Shown piece after piece: positions 8,084 through 16,960 of a DNA stretch of 64,000 bases. The notes under the pieces were generated by a model. The model worked only from the letters and a program-made list of their open reading frames with translations. It was not told the origin of the DNA and made no database searches. The first letter of the stretch is position 1, and every line of letters starts with the position of its first letter. The DNA is taken from the NCBI GenBank assembly GCA_016718275.1, contig JADKEA010000003.1, positions 81,349 to 145,348 of the forward strand, written 5' to 3'. Made by a program: the position numbers and the translations under genes. The stretch comes from Candidatus Villigracilis affinis (GTDB lineage: Bacteria > Chloroflexota > Anaerolineae > Anaerolineales > Villigracilaceae).

Positions 8084-11000
8084 CTAGTTTCCATCTGCAA
8101 GGTTTGGACAGATGGGGCGATATTCTTCATCAAAGAACAAGAGTCCCCAAATACTCTGGTTAAAATTGTGAGTCATGCGTGCGCAGGCGCTTTCGATCAA
8201 GCTTTCGCGCACGATGTGAGGAATGGATGGGACATTCCACAGCGGAACTGTTTTGCGTGAGGCGGTGGCGAGTTGGGCGCCATCCGGGGTGAATGAAATG
8301 CTGGTCACCTTGTCTGCGTGGGGGAGGCGGGCAATTTCTTGATTCAGCCCGATATCGAACAGGTATACATAGCCGGTGCTATCGCCTACTGCCAGTTGTT
8401 TGTCATCGGGGCTGAATTCCATCGAGAGCGCTTCACCGTTCACGGAATATTCGCCATCCATTCGGTTGAAAGAACCGTCGGCAGCGTTCCACAGAAATAT
8501 GGTTGTTTCGGAACTGCCCGTGGCAAGCAAATTTCCATCATTGCTGAATTGGACGGATTTGATCCTGCCAATTTGAGGAAGCGTGGCAATCTGGGATGCG
8601 GCGGCTAGGTCCCAAACGATGCTGTAGTTGTTTTCCTCGACCCCTGCCGCCAAATATTTTCCGTTGGGTGAAACCGCAAGAGAAAGGATGACGTCATCAG
8701 TCACAAGTGTGTTGACCTTTTCGCCGTTTGTCACGTCCCAGATGTTGATGATGCCCTGCTGATCGGCTGTGATTACTTGTCTGCTATCCGGTGTGAATAC
8801 GACTGCGTCGATCACTTGCTTGTCGTGGGTAAGGAAGAATTTTGTTGTTCCTTCTGCGTTGACCAATACAACCCGATTGTAGTCTGCGACGTTTTCGTCG
8901 TTTTCAACGGCTGCAACCCATTGCGAATCGGGGCTGATTACCATGTCGCCGGTCAGACCATTTGTCGTATGAACGACCTTGCGGTCATCCAGTGCATTCC
9001 CTGATTCGTCCAGATTGACGCGCCAAATGTTTCTGTCATCGGAATTGACCGCCAGCCACTTGCCGTCTGGCGAGAAATGCGCTTCGTTTACAAACTCTGG
9101 GAATTGCAGGATTCCCTTGCGGGCCTTAAGCTGCGAAATATCCCAAAGGGTGACGTTGCCGTCATTATCGCCAATGATCATGCGTGTGGAATCTCTATTG
9201 AAGCGGATGGAAGAACCGATGCCATCCAACGGGATTTGCATGACCTCCGTCCCGGAGGCGGAATCCCAAATGCGCAGGGTCTTGTCATAGCCAGTCGTGG
9301 CGATCCATTGACCATCTCTGCTGACACGCACCTTTTGTACGAAATTGGCGTGCGCCATGCGCAGTCTTTCCTGACCTGTGGCCGTATCGATCACTCGGAC
9401 AGTGTTATCGTCGGACACGGTTACGAACCAGGAACTGTCGGGGCCAAAGGTGACATCTTCCACCCAATCGCCGTGTGTGATGGAATATTTTTGTCCGCCA
9501 GCTCGTGATTGTGCGCCGCGCGCGGTGCTGTCCTGACCTACGCTGATCACCCAATTGCCATCCGGGCTGAATTCAATATCGATGATCTCGCCATTGTGCT
9601 TCGGTCCGCTGACAGATTGATTTCCCATGACCGCCCAAATGGTCACATTCCCCTTGGATGTGGCGATTGCCATGTAGGAGCCTGAGTCATCGAAATCTAT
9701 GGTTTTGACTTCGCCGGCCTGCGTGATGAACAACGCCTCGGTCATGTCGGTCATATCAATCATACTGATGGCATTGCTTCTGCCGACGCCCAGCCAACGT
9801 CCGCCGGGGTGTGGGCTCAAATCCCAGATGGTTCCTTCGAACTTCATGGATTTGATCTGCTCGCCGGTATCTGCATTCCAAAATGTAAGAACGCCTTTTT
9901 CAGTGCCTGTAGCCAGGATTTCGCCGTCTTCGCTGAATGAGGTATCGTACACGATGCCGTCGTGTTGTGTGCAGAAGAGTTGAGTGCCGTCTTCCATGCT
10001 GAATACGCAGGCTTTTCCGTCAGAATCAGAGGTGACAAATTTGCTCTGGTCTGGGCTGGTTTGGATGGTCCAAATGCGGGCTTCCAGGTTCACCTGGTTG
10101 ATCGGGATGGGAAGCAGGGTGATATTGTGACGCAGAATATTTTCAGCATCTTCCAGACCCGGTAATTGCTGAAGCGCATTCACCGCCAGCAGGGTGCTGG
10201 TGTCCAGTTCACCGACCCTGTCTTGATAGATCTTCGCTTCGGCTGCGCTGCGCTGGGCTTTTGCCTTTTGAGCATTTTCTTCAGCGATGACCGTTTGTTG
10301 CTCCGCAATAACTTTTTGTTCCTCGGCGATAGCTTTCTGTTCTTCGGCGATGGCCTGCTGGGCGGCACGTGCCTGCTCTTTTTTCAACGCCTCTTGCTCG
10401 CTTGCGAGCGCTAGGTTGCGCTGACGTAATGCAAATATCCCGAAAAATATACTGAGGATCAGCATGGCGCCCACGCCAATCGTTAGATTGCGCTGACGCT
10501 GGATCGCCACTTTGCGGCTTGTGCTGATGTATTCCGCTTGAATGGAGTTTACAGAGCGGTTTGGGCCGGTAGTGGAAGCTGTCATCCAGCGTTCACCGTC
10601 TTCCAGGTCACTTCCCTGTAGCAGGTAACTTCTATTGCGTTGTTTGAGTTCCCACTCGCTGGCGCGCTGTAACAGGCGCGTATGCTGCTGGACCCAACCC
10701 AGGTCGGTTTGAATGGCCTCGACTAGTTTGGGGATCGTTGCCTTGAAATCATCCTTTTTAGTACGCAGATACACCCAATTGGTGGAGGCCAGCTTGGGAT
10801 GCATCTTTTGTCTTTTCTCAGGTTCGCGATACAGAACCGGAATGATCTTTTTATTGCTGGCAATGCCAAGTTCCAGTTCCTGCAGGCAGACTTTAGATTT
10901 GAGCGAATCGGGGCTGATCACGAATACGAAAGCATCACCGCCTTCGATCGCTGCGGTGATCCTGGCCATCCAGTCAGATGCCAGCTCGATGCCTTCCCAA

Positions 11001-11116
11001 TCCACCCAGGCATCCACGCCCAGTGCATCAAGGGCATCATTCAATTTTCGCACAAAGAGTTTGTCTTTGCGCGAATATGAAATGAAGATATTGGTCTTCC
11101 GCGAGCTTTCTTCCAT
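8084..11116 (-). CDS. TIR - transmembrane - coiled coil - WD40 protein
   Basis: A 1010-residue protein. The TIR domain is at residues 8-140 (NIFISYSRKDKLFVRKL, DWEGIELASDWMARI, SKVCLQELELG); E80 after C77 is at the position of the catalytic glutamate of NAD-cleaving TIR domains. A linker precedes a single TM helix at about 211-230. Residues 240-310 are an Ala/Glu/Gln/Lys coiled coil built from AIAEEQK-like heptads. From about 350 to 985 come WD40 repeats (SPDGNWVIS, IWDSASG, LWDISQ), about 12-14 blades and probably two propellers. It is second in the operon, starting 14 nt after the C39-SH3 gene. It is probably a membrane-tethered sensor or scaffold; NADase activity is inferred from the motif. 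Confidence 0.9.
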   Translation of the reverse strand: MEESSRKTNIFISYSRKDKLFVRKLNDALDALGVDAWVDWEGIELASDWMARITAAIEGGDAFVFVISPDSLKSKVCLQELELGIASNKKIIPVLYREPEKRQKMHPKLASTNWVYLRTKKDDFKATIPKLVEAIQTDLGWVQQHTRLLQRASEWELKQRNRSYLLQGSDLEDGERWMTASTTGPNRSVNSIQAEYISTSRKVAIQRQRNLTIGVGAMLILSIFFGIFALRQRNLALASEQEALKKEQARAAQQAIAEEQKAIAEEQKVIAEQQTVIAEENAQKAKAQRSAAEAKIYQDRVGELDTSTLLAVNALQQLPGLEDAENILRHNITLLPIPINQVNLEARIWTIQTSPDQSKFVTSDSDGKACVFSMEDGTQLFCTQHDGIVYDTSFSEDGEILATGTEKGVLTFWNADTGEQIKSMKFEGTIWDLSPHPGGRWLGVGRSNAISMIDMTDMTEALFITQAGEVKTIDFDDSGSYMAIATSKGNVTIWAVMGNQSVSGPKHNGEIIDIEFSPDGNWVISVGQDSTARGAQSRAGGQKYSITHGDWVEDVTFGPDSSWFVTVSDDNTVRVIDTATGQERLRMAHANFVQKVRVSRDGQWIATTGYDKTLRIWDSASGTEVMQIPLDGIGSSIRFNRDSTRMIIGDNDGNVTLWDISQLKARKGILQFPEFVNEAHFSPDGKWLAVNSDDRNIWRVNLDESGNALDDRKVVHTTNGLTGDMVISPDSQWVAAVENDENVADYNRVVLVNAEGTTKFFLTHDKQVIDAVVFTPDSRQVITADQQGIINIWDVTNGEKVNTLVTDDVILSLAVSPNGKYLAAGVEENNYSIVWDLAAASQIATLPQIGRIKSVQFSNDGNLLATGSSETTIFLWNAADGSFNRMDGEYSVNGEALSMEFSPDDKQLAVGDSTGYVYLFDIGLNQEIARLPHADKVTSISFTPDGAQLATASRKTVPLWNVPSIPHIVRESLIESACARMTHNFNQSIWGLLFFDEEYRPICPNLADGN

Positions 11117-11130
11117 GATCTCTTCTTGGG

Positions 11131-12498
11131 CTAGAAGGCGACGAACCAGGCTGCAACGTAACCTTCATTCGTTGCATCTTTTACTTTGATCCACTGATCG
11201 TTCTTGCCGACCTTCGCTTCTCCGCCCGCTTCGGTGATGGTGAATTCGGTATTGATCGGCACACGTTTGATCAGGGTAGCATCGCTTACGACAGGTTGAT
11301 TGCGCAGGGAGACCATTTCAACAGTAGTCTTGACCTTTTTCGAACCAGCTGCTGCGGGTGTGGTGGCTGCGGCCTGTGCCGTGGAGCCTCCCGCATATTT
11401 GACATACCATGCGGCTACGTAGCCTTCCTTTTTATCCGCGCCGCGCACTTTGAGCCATTGGTTTTGTACACCAACCTTCGAGATGGCAGTATTTGCGGCT
11501 TCGAGGCAGATCAACTGTTCAGTGGTGGGGACACGTCGAATCAATGTATCTGGTGAAATCACAGGTTGAGAGCGGAAGGATAATTCTTCTGTGGGGAAAA
11601 GCGCGAGCGCGCCAGCGGGAACCGGTGCCGGGGCAGCTCCTGGTGTCGGAGCAGAAGCAGGCGTCGAGGTTGTAGAAGAAACGGGTTTTCCTTTTTGTTC
11701 AGAAACATACCACGCAGCCACATATCCCTGATCGCCTTTCGGGTCTTGTACCTGAATCCACTGACCCTGCACGCCGATCTTTGATTTGGCTTTGGCCTTG
11801 TCTTCAAGACAGATCAATTCGGTTCCCATCAACATGCGCTTCCACAAATATCCGCTAACGGATGGCTCGGAACGCAATGATAGATCGTCCTCGCCCGCAT
11901 AGATGAGATATTTTTCAGCAGGGACAGGCACCTTGGTAACCTTGGGTGGCTCGGGCGGTGTGCTGCTGTATGAATCGAACCAAAGCACCGCACTGATCTC
12001 CGAAGATAATTTCGCGCCATTGTATTTGTAACGTGTGGTGAGCAGGACTTCTTTGTCGGGGCCGTCGCCGCTGTATTTATATGGATCATACAACACGTAG
12101 TCATCCCCTTTTTTCTCTTTTACTAAAACAAAATGTGTTTGCAAACCAGCCTGCTTGTTCCAATCCACTTGCAAGATCACAGGCTTGCCCGCTGCCACTG
12201 CCGCATCAATTTGTGCCAGCGGCGCAGGGTAGGCTTCGCAGGGCTGCATATCGCGGTAGGCGCAATTGGGCCACACATAGGGGAGGAAGCTCGGCATAAA
12301 CAGAGCCCCATCGAACCCGCCAGCAGCTTTGAATTTTTCATTGGCGGTTACCGGGGTCTCGTTATAACCAATTCCATTGAGCATCATCGTTACGGATGTA
12401 AGCAAACAGCCCCATCCGCCAATGGTTTCCTTGGAATTTCCGAGAGGAGTTGACTTCCACGTTTCGTCGTTCTGGTAAAGATTCTTGGTAACGAACAT
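11131..12498 (-). CDS. C39-like cysteine peptidase domain with three SH3 repeats
   Basis: A 455-residue protein with no signal peptide. Residues 1-180 are a C39-like/papain-fold domain: Cys31 in GGWGCLLTS, His in THFVLVKEK and Asp in VLYDPYKY make a plausible Cys-His-Asp triad. Three bacterial SH3-type repeats follow (about 190-275, 295-370, 385-455), each ending in a QWIKV/QWLKV...GYVAAW phrase, separated by Ser/Thr/Pro/Ala linkers. It is first in the four-gene operon, with AGGAGG before the ATG. SH3_3-type domains usually bind peptidoglycan, but the missing signal suggests a cytoplasmic role here. A similar tandem protein is encoded at 13706-15469. Confidence 0.85.
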   Translation of the reverse strand: MFVTKNLYQNDETWKSTPLGNSKETIGGWGCLLTSVTMMLNGIGYNETPVTANEKFKAAGGFDGALFMPSFLPYVWPNCAYRDMQPCEAYPAPLAQIDAAVAAGKPVILQVDWNKQAGLQTHFVLVKEKKGDDYVLYDPYKYSGDGPDKEVLLTTRYKYNGAKLSSEISAVLWFDSYSSTPPEPPKVTKVPVPAEKYLIYAGEDDLSLRSEPSVSGYLWKRMLMGTELICLEDKAKAKSKIGVQGQWIQVQDPKGDQGYVAAWYVSEQKGKPVSSTTSTPASAPTPGAAPAPVPAGALALFPTEELSFRSQPVISPDTLIRRVPTTEQLICLEAANTAISKVGVQNQWLKVRGADKKEGYVAAWYVKYAGGSTAQAAATTPAAAGSKKVKTTVEMVSLRNQPVVSDATLIKRVPINTEFTITEAGGEAKVGKNDQWIKVKDATNEGYVAAWFVAF

Positions 12499-12692
12499 CG
12501 GCTTGCCTCCTGCATCAGCTAAATTGTAGAAATTTGATTGTCGGCAATTTTACTCCATTTCGATTCGTCATGGAGTTGTAATTTTGTTAGGTCTTCAGTG
12601 GATGAAAACCCGCTTCGCCCCCAAAACTGATGTCTGGCAGCCCTTAATGGGCAGTTTCTCCCCCTTAGAGTGGACTCATTAAAAACCGATTT

Positions 12693-13421
12693 CTAATATT
12701 GTTGGAGCCACCATTCCGCACTTGGAATGCCGCTGGCAATGACCAGTTCCATCAATTTTTCCGTGTCGAAATACACCCTGCGAAGGTCAACATCCAGGTA
12801 ATTCTCATTCTGGCTGATGATCGTATATTCTGCCCACGGCAGCAAGCGTGGTGCGTTGCCAGGTGAAAAGGCGAACATGAAAGAATTTCCTACGCTGCCG
12901 GAGTTCAAGATAAGCTTATCCCCATGCCGCCGATACATTTGGATGTGCGAATGCCCACCAATGAAAACCGTGGCTTGCTGTCCCTCAAAATATTTATCCA
13001 ACACTTCCGGCGGAGTTGTCGCCTGAATAATATCGGTGGGCGAAAGGGGAGACCCATGAAAGCAGAGGATATTTACGCCGTTGGGCAGATTGACTTCGTG
13101 TGTGCTTTTAAAAGATTCGATGAAATCGAGATCTTCTTTTGTCAATTTTTCCCTGCACCAATACAGGTCGGGAATAAGATGCTCAGTGATCTCGAATTTT
13201 TCGGCTTCCTCGGGGTCAAGAATGGCAGAATCATGATTCCCTTTGATAATGACACAGTTCAATTCCCGCAGCGTCTCCAAAACCTCCCTGGGTTGAGGGC
13301 CGAGGCTGACTGTATCGCCAAGACAGATGATCTCATCAATATTTTGTAATTTAATATCATTAAGAACCGCCTGAAGCGCGGTGAAGTTTCCATGAATGTC
13401 CGAGATAAATGCAATTCGCAT
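12693..13421 (-). CDS. Metallophosphoesterase (YfcE/MJ0936-type)
   Basis: A 242-residue calcineurin-like phosphoesterase with the full metal-binding set: ISDIHGN, CLGDTVSLGP, IKGNHDSAI and IGGHSHIQMYRR. It probably hydrolyses a phosphodiester or phosphomonoester in the cytoplasm. I choose the internal Met at 13421 because GGAAGG lies 7 nt upstream; a longer frame to 13445 has no Shine-Dalgarno. It sits between the TIR/SLATT operon and the divergent tandem C39-like gene. A role in removing a nucleotide signal is possible but unsupported. Confidence 0.85.
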   Translation of the reverse strand: MRIAFISDIHGNFTALQAVLNDIKLQNIDEIICLGDTVSLGPQPREVLETLRELNCVIIKGNHDSAILDPEEAEKFEITEHLIPDLYWCREKLTKEDLDFIESFKSTHEVNLPNGVNILCFHGSPLSPTDIIQATTPPEVLDKYFEGQQATVFIGGHSHIQMYRRHGDKLILNSGSVGNSFMFAFSPGNAPRLLPWAEYTIISQNENYLDVDLRRVYFDTEKLMELVIASGIPSAEWWLQQY

Positions 13422-13625
13422 CGCTAACCTTCCACTATTGTACACGAACAGGTGATAATCCTTACCGATTTGGGTGGAAATAGAACTTATGGGTGATGAA
13501 TTGTTTTTGAGAATTCTGACGCCGATAACCCTTTAATATCAATTATCCGTGAAAAATGGAGCATAATTGAATTTCTTCATGGTTTTGACATTTTTCATTT
13601 GAAGACGAAAGACCGTAATTGTGAG

Positions 13626-13655
13626 TTGACCGCCATCCCATTCCTGTGACATAAT
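13626..13655 (+). promoter_or_regulatory. Sigma-70-like promoter of the tandem C39-SH3 gene
   Basis: TTGACC and CATAAT are separated by 18 nt, about 50 nt before the ATG of the next gene. A small hairpin (TAGCTGG / CCAGCTA) lies in the predicted leader at about 13655-13680. Confidence 0.5.
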
Positions 13656-13705
13656 AGCTGGAAATTTGCTCCGCCAGCTACAACAAACTTTCAATTGGAG
13701 AAATC

Positions 13706-15469
13706 ATGGCGAACCAAAAATGGTGCGTGATTAACAAGGCTACCCTTTGTAAATTCCCAAAGGGTGAAGTGATTACTGAAATCTATATCGGGTCATTGGT
13801 TGAACCCACAGGACGTCAGGAAGATGTGCTCATGCTGGGCAAGGATGGCCAGACTTATAGCACGATATGGGTGGAATGCATTTATCGGAATGCACTGGGC
13901 TCACATGTAGGCTGGGTGCGTGACGAATTTTTTGACGACTACGTGGAGAAATTCCCTCCGCCTGTAGTGGAAATTCCCGCTGCATCTGAAGATCAGACTG
14001 GCGTTTTCCCCTATGCAACGAAAAATCCAAACGACCCTGCGCAATACCTTGTGCTTGGGAAAAACAACAAAGGTGAAGAGCAGATCAAATACAATCTGTG
14101 CGGAGAATTTTGCGTTGCCTTTGTAATGGGGGTTGGAATAAAACAGTTCCTGAAAGATTGGGAGAACGCCCCGGGTAGCTTATACAAATGGTCCCTGGGC
14201 GGTGACAGCGACAAGACCTCTGATGTTTCCCTCATCAAGAATATGTTGAGCGGCTACTCATACAGTGTGGCGAATGGAAATGTCATTGACTTTGCCGTCA
14301 CGCTGATCGGCCCTGCCTTCGAGGATAAGACCTTAAGCCCGGGTAGATTCCAAAAAATGCTTAAAACACATTCCCTGCTCGCGCAGGTCGTCATCAATAA
14401 AAATACAGGCAAGCTGATCCCAAACAACGCAGCCAAACGTGTGAATGGTGGGATCAATCATTGGATCGTTCTTGAAAGCGCAACGCCAAACGGCACTGAT
14501 GGCGGGCGTGTTGAAATTTACAATCCATACAACAACCAGCGTCAGGAATACAGCTACGATTATTTCATCAGCTCATTTGGCGGAGGGACTTATACAGGCT
14601 GTTGGATTCAACGTAGACAGGAAGTGGTCGCTGCTGCGTTCATGGGAGAAGCCGCTTCTTTGAAGAAATGGTGTATCGCTCCCGGAACTTTCCGACAGGC
14701 TCCGGATGGCGTAGGCGTGCTCAGTTTTTTGAAAGGCGTCGTGATGGAAGCATCGGGCGTGACCGAAGTCAAAAGCGGCAAGAGTTGGTCACAGGTCAAA
14801 TATAAAGGCAGGATGGGCTGGGTACGCAATTCCGTTTTGGAGGATTTCGAGGATCGATTTTCGACTCCTGAAGTTGTCATCCCGCATCCCACTCCCGATG
14901 AAGATGACGCGGAACAATATATGTTCCTGCCCGGCGAGGATGGTAAAAAACGCAACATGTGCGGACAGTTATGCGCCTCCTTTATTATGAAGATCGATAT
15001 CGAGAGTTTCGTGCAAGACTGGAAGGTCAAGGCAAAGCCGTATTATCAAGTTTCCATCGCGGGCAAAGCGGATAATGGAACAGGAATCGATTCACTGGAA
15101 ACCATGTTCAGAGTTTCTCCCTATAATGCCGTGCCCGGTGATGTCTTTCGTTTTGAAGGTGGCATGAAGGATCCCGTGACAGGCGTTCTAATCGTCTCAG
15201 CGGGCAGGATGAAGAAAGTGCTCGAAACCCACTACCTGGTAGCTGGTGTGCGAATTCGACAAAGCGACAAACTGACAGGCAGACTAAGCGGACAGGGTAT
15301 CGGTCACTGGGTGGTGGTGGATAAAATTTTCCCCAATGGAAAGAACAGCGGCAATGGCGGCTGGGTCGAGATCTACAATCCCTACCCGAATCGCCGCCAG
15401 GAATATGCTTATGACGAGTTCATGCAGTCATTTGCAGGGACAATGGGTCTTTGGGTACGAAGAAAATAA
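13706..15469 (+). CDS. Tandem-duplicated SH3 / C39-like peptidase protein
   Basis: A 587-residue protein made of two homologous halves (about 1-310 and 320-587). Each half has an SH3-like module ending in GWVR, then a C39-like papain-fold module. The two copies show matching motifs: YNLCGEFC / RNMCGQLC (nucleophile Cys), NHWIVLE / GHWVVVD (His) and VEIYNPYNNQRQEYSYD / VEIYNPYPNRRQEYAYD (Asn). Both triads therefore look intact (Cys-His-Asn). No signal peptide or membrane segment is present. GGAG lies 6 nt before the ATG. It points away from the TIR/SLATT operon, whose first gene has the same two domain types in reverse order. The substrate is unknown. Confidence 0.8.
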   Translation: MANQKWCVINKATLCKFPKGEVITEIYIGSLVEPTGRQEDVLMLGKDGQTYSTIWVECIYRNALGSHVGWVRDEFFDDYVEKFPPPVVEIPAASEDQTGVFPYATKNPNDPAQYLVLGKNNKGEEQIKYNLCGEFCVAFVMGVGIKQFLKDWENAPGSLYKWSLGGDSDKTSDVSLIKNMLSGYSYSVANGNVIDFAVTLIGPAFEDKTLSPGRFQKMLKTHSLLAQVVINKNTGKLIPNNAAKRVNGGINHWIVLESATPNGTDGGRVEIYNPYNNQRQEYSYDYFISSFGGGTYTGCWIQRRQEVVAAAFMGEAASLKKWCIAPGTFRQAPDGVGVLSFLKGVVMEASGVTEVKSGKSWSQVKYKGRMGWVRNSVLEDFEDRFSTPEVVIPHPTPDEDDAEQYMFLPGEDGKKRNMCGQLCASFIMKIDIESFVQDWKVKAKPYYQVSIAGKADNGTGIDSLETMFRVSPYNAVPGDVFRFEGGMKDPVTGVLIVSAGRMKKVLETHYLVAGVRIRQSDKLTGRLSGQGIGHWVVVDKIFPNGKNSGNGGWVEIYNPYPNRRQEYAYDEFMQSFAGTMGLWVRRK

Positions 15470-15474
15470 TTATT

Positions 15475-16350
15475 TCAGTTACTGGACGGAAAATCACCAC
15501 GCCACATTTCGATGCGGCGAAACGATTCCACATATCCCATTTGATAATACGCAAGCAGGTGCGGATCATTAACCTGAATATTCTCGATGTGAGTATCCAG
15601 ACGCGGATATTGGGAATGCAAATGAGTAAACAGAGCGTAGGCGACCGTAGCTGGGTCGCCTGCTTCTGTTTTAATGGCGAAACGGGTGAGTAGGAATTTT
15701 TCGCGCTGATATACCAGCCAGCCGCGGCTGCCATCCATCAGCGTGATGCTCAAGCCCGAAACCTCATGGGCGTTGATCAACGATTCAGATTGATTGGTCC
15801 AGGGTTGGGTGCCGCGATCATGACCGACCAGCACTAGTGACTCGGTGCGGTCCATGCGTTGGGCATCCGCCACGATTGGGGCAATGGGAGGAATCAACGG
15901 GGAGCGCCGCATCACCAAAAGCTCTCCGATCTCACGGAATCCATATTTCAAAAAAAGCTGATGGGCTGGCGTGTTGTTCTTGATCACTTCGAGCATGACA
16001 AAATCAAGGTTGAGTTTTGCCGCATCCTTGATCAGGCCACCCACTAATGCACTGCCGATTCCATTACGGCGTGTATTTGGAATAACACCGAGACGCGTGA
16101 GCCAGACACGGTTTTTGCGAATACCCAACATGGCCACCCCGAGCATCTGCCCATCGCGTGTCGCGGCCACCAGCGAATGATCCAGATCGACATCGTAGAT
16201 GCGCACGTACTCAGCAAGGCGCGCCGCATTCATTGGCATGGGAATCATGTAATCGACGCGCGTTTGGTTGTAAATGGCTGTGAGTTCGTCGTAGTTGAAT
16301 CGACTTGCAGGAATCAATTGGATGGAGTCATTCGGATCTGTGTTTTGCAT
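15475..16350 (-). CDS. GNAT-family N-acetyltransferase
   Basis: A 291-residue acetyltransferase. The N-terminal GNAT domain (about 1-140) shows the acetyl-CoA loop in GVIPNTRRNGIGSALV, with the motif B segment LDFVMLEVIKNNTPAHQLFLKYGF. The C-terminal half looks like a second, degenerate GNAT domain ending YYQMGYVESFRRIEMW. The ATG follows the stop codon of the response-regulator gene directly, implying translational coupling. It converges on the tandem C39-like gene with 5 nt between stops. Substrate unknown. Confidence 0.85.
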   Translation of the reverse strand: MQNTDPNDSIQLIPASRFNYDELTAIYNQTRVDYMIPMPMNAARLAEYVRIYDVDLDHSLVAATRDGQMLGVAMLGIRKNRVWLTRLGVIPNTRRNGIGSALVGGLIKDAAKLNLDFVMLEVIKNNTPAHQLFLKYGFREIGELLVMRRSPLIPPIAPIVADAQRMDRTESLVLVGHDRGTQPWTNQSESLINAHEVSGLSITLMDGSRGWLVYQREKFLLTRFAIKTEAGDPATVAYALFTHLHSQYPRLDTHIENIQVNDPHLLAYYQMGYVESFRRIEMWRGDFPSSN

Positions 16351-16722
16351 TTATTTGGCTTTGAGAAATGAATTGATCCTGGCGACGAAATCGGCAACCC
16401 GCGTGATGGGTTTGCTGATGTATCCGCTGAAACCATAGCTTTTCACCATCTCTTTTGCGTTTTCTTCGGGCCAGGCCGAGAGCGCAATGATGGGTGTGTT
16501 TGCAAGTTCGGGTTTTTCGCGCAGCCATCCTGCCAGCGTCTGACCATCATAATCAGGCAGACCAAGATCGAGCAGAATCAGATCGGGAATATTATCCAGC
16601 GCGAATTGCAGGCCAGTTTCTGCATCGGATGCGTGGATGATCTTGTGGTCGGTACCAGAGAGCGCCCGCAACACAAGCTCAAAATTATCATGGATGTCTT
16701 CAACGACCAGTATCTTGGCCAT
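16351..16722 (-). CDS. Single-domain response regulator (CheY-like receiver)
   Basis: A 123-residue stand-alone receiver domain. The acidic pocket is VVEDIHDN, the phospho-acceptor Asp is in LILLDLGLPDYDG (about residue 52), followed by Ser/Thr in IIALSAW and the conserved Lys in YISKPI. No output domain is attached and no histidine kinase lies in the window. It is the first gene of a two-gene unit with the acetyltransferase. A perfect palindrome lies about 45 nt upstream. Confidence 0.92.
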   Translation of the reverse strand: MAKILVVEDIHDNFELVLRALSGTDHKIIHASDAETGLQFALDNIPDLILLDLGLPDYDGQTLAGWLREKPELANTPIIALSAWPEENAKEMVKSYGFSGYISKPITRVADFVARINSFLKAK

Positions 16723-16767
16723 GGCGTCACGCTCACTTTTCTTGGATCATGTACTTGATAGGTTCCA

Positions 16768-16796
16768 GCCAGTTGACTATAGCATAGTCAACTGGC
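16768..16796. promoter_or_regulatory. 13-bp palindrome upstream of the response regulator (possible operator)
   Basis: Perfect inverted repeat GCCAGTTGACTAT / ATAGTCAACTGGC with a 3-nt spacer. It has no T tract, so an operator is more likely than a terminator. Each arm contains TTGAC, so it could overlap a -35 element. Confidence 0.55.
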
Positions 16797-16960
16797 GAAT
16801 TGTGGACAAGTGGAGAATGTAATAAAGAATGGCACTTTCTGTAGATGGTTTAGCTCATTTTGCGCCACTCCAAAAATTGGACTGTGGCTTTTGTAATTGG
16901 TGTATAAGGAATGGGTGAAGCCGAAAAAGAAAAGCTCTGCAAATAGCATAGGGCAAGGGG

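Noticed and set aside
8065..8133. Longer start for the SLATT gene
   Set aside because: No Shine-Dalgarno, 50-nt overlap with the upstream gene, and the extra residues do not resemble the family.
10260..10370. Short direct repeats that look like a repeat array
   Set aside because: They encode the AIAEEQK heptads of a coiled coil in the TIR-WD40 protein; no spacers as in CRISPR.
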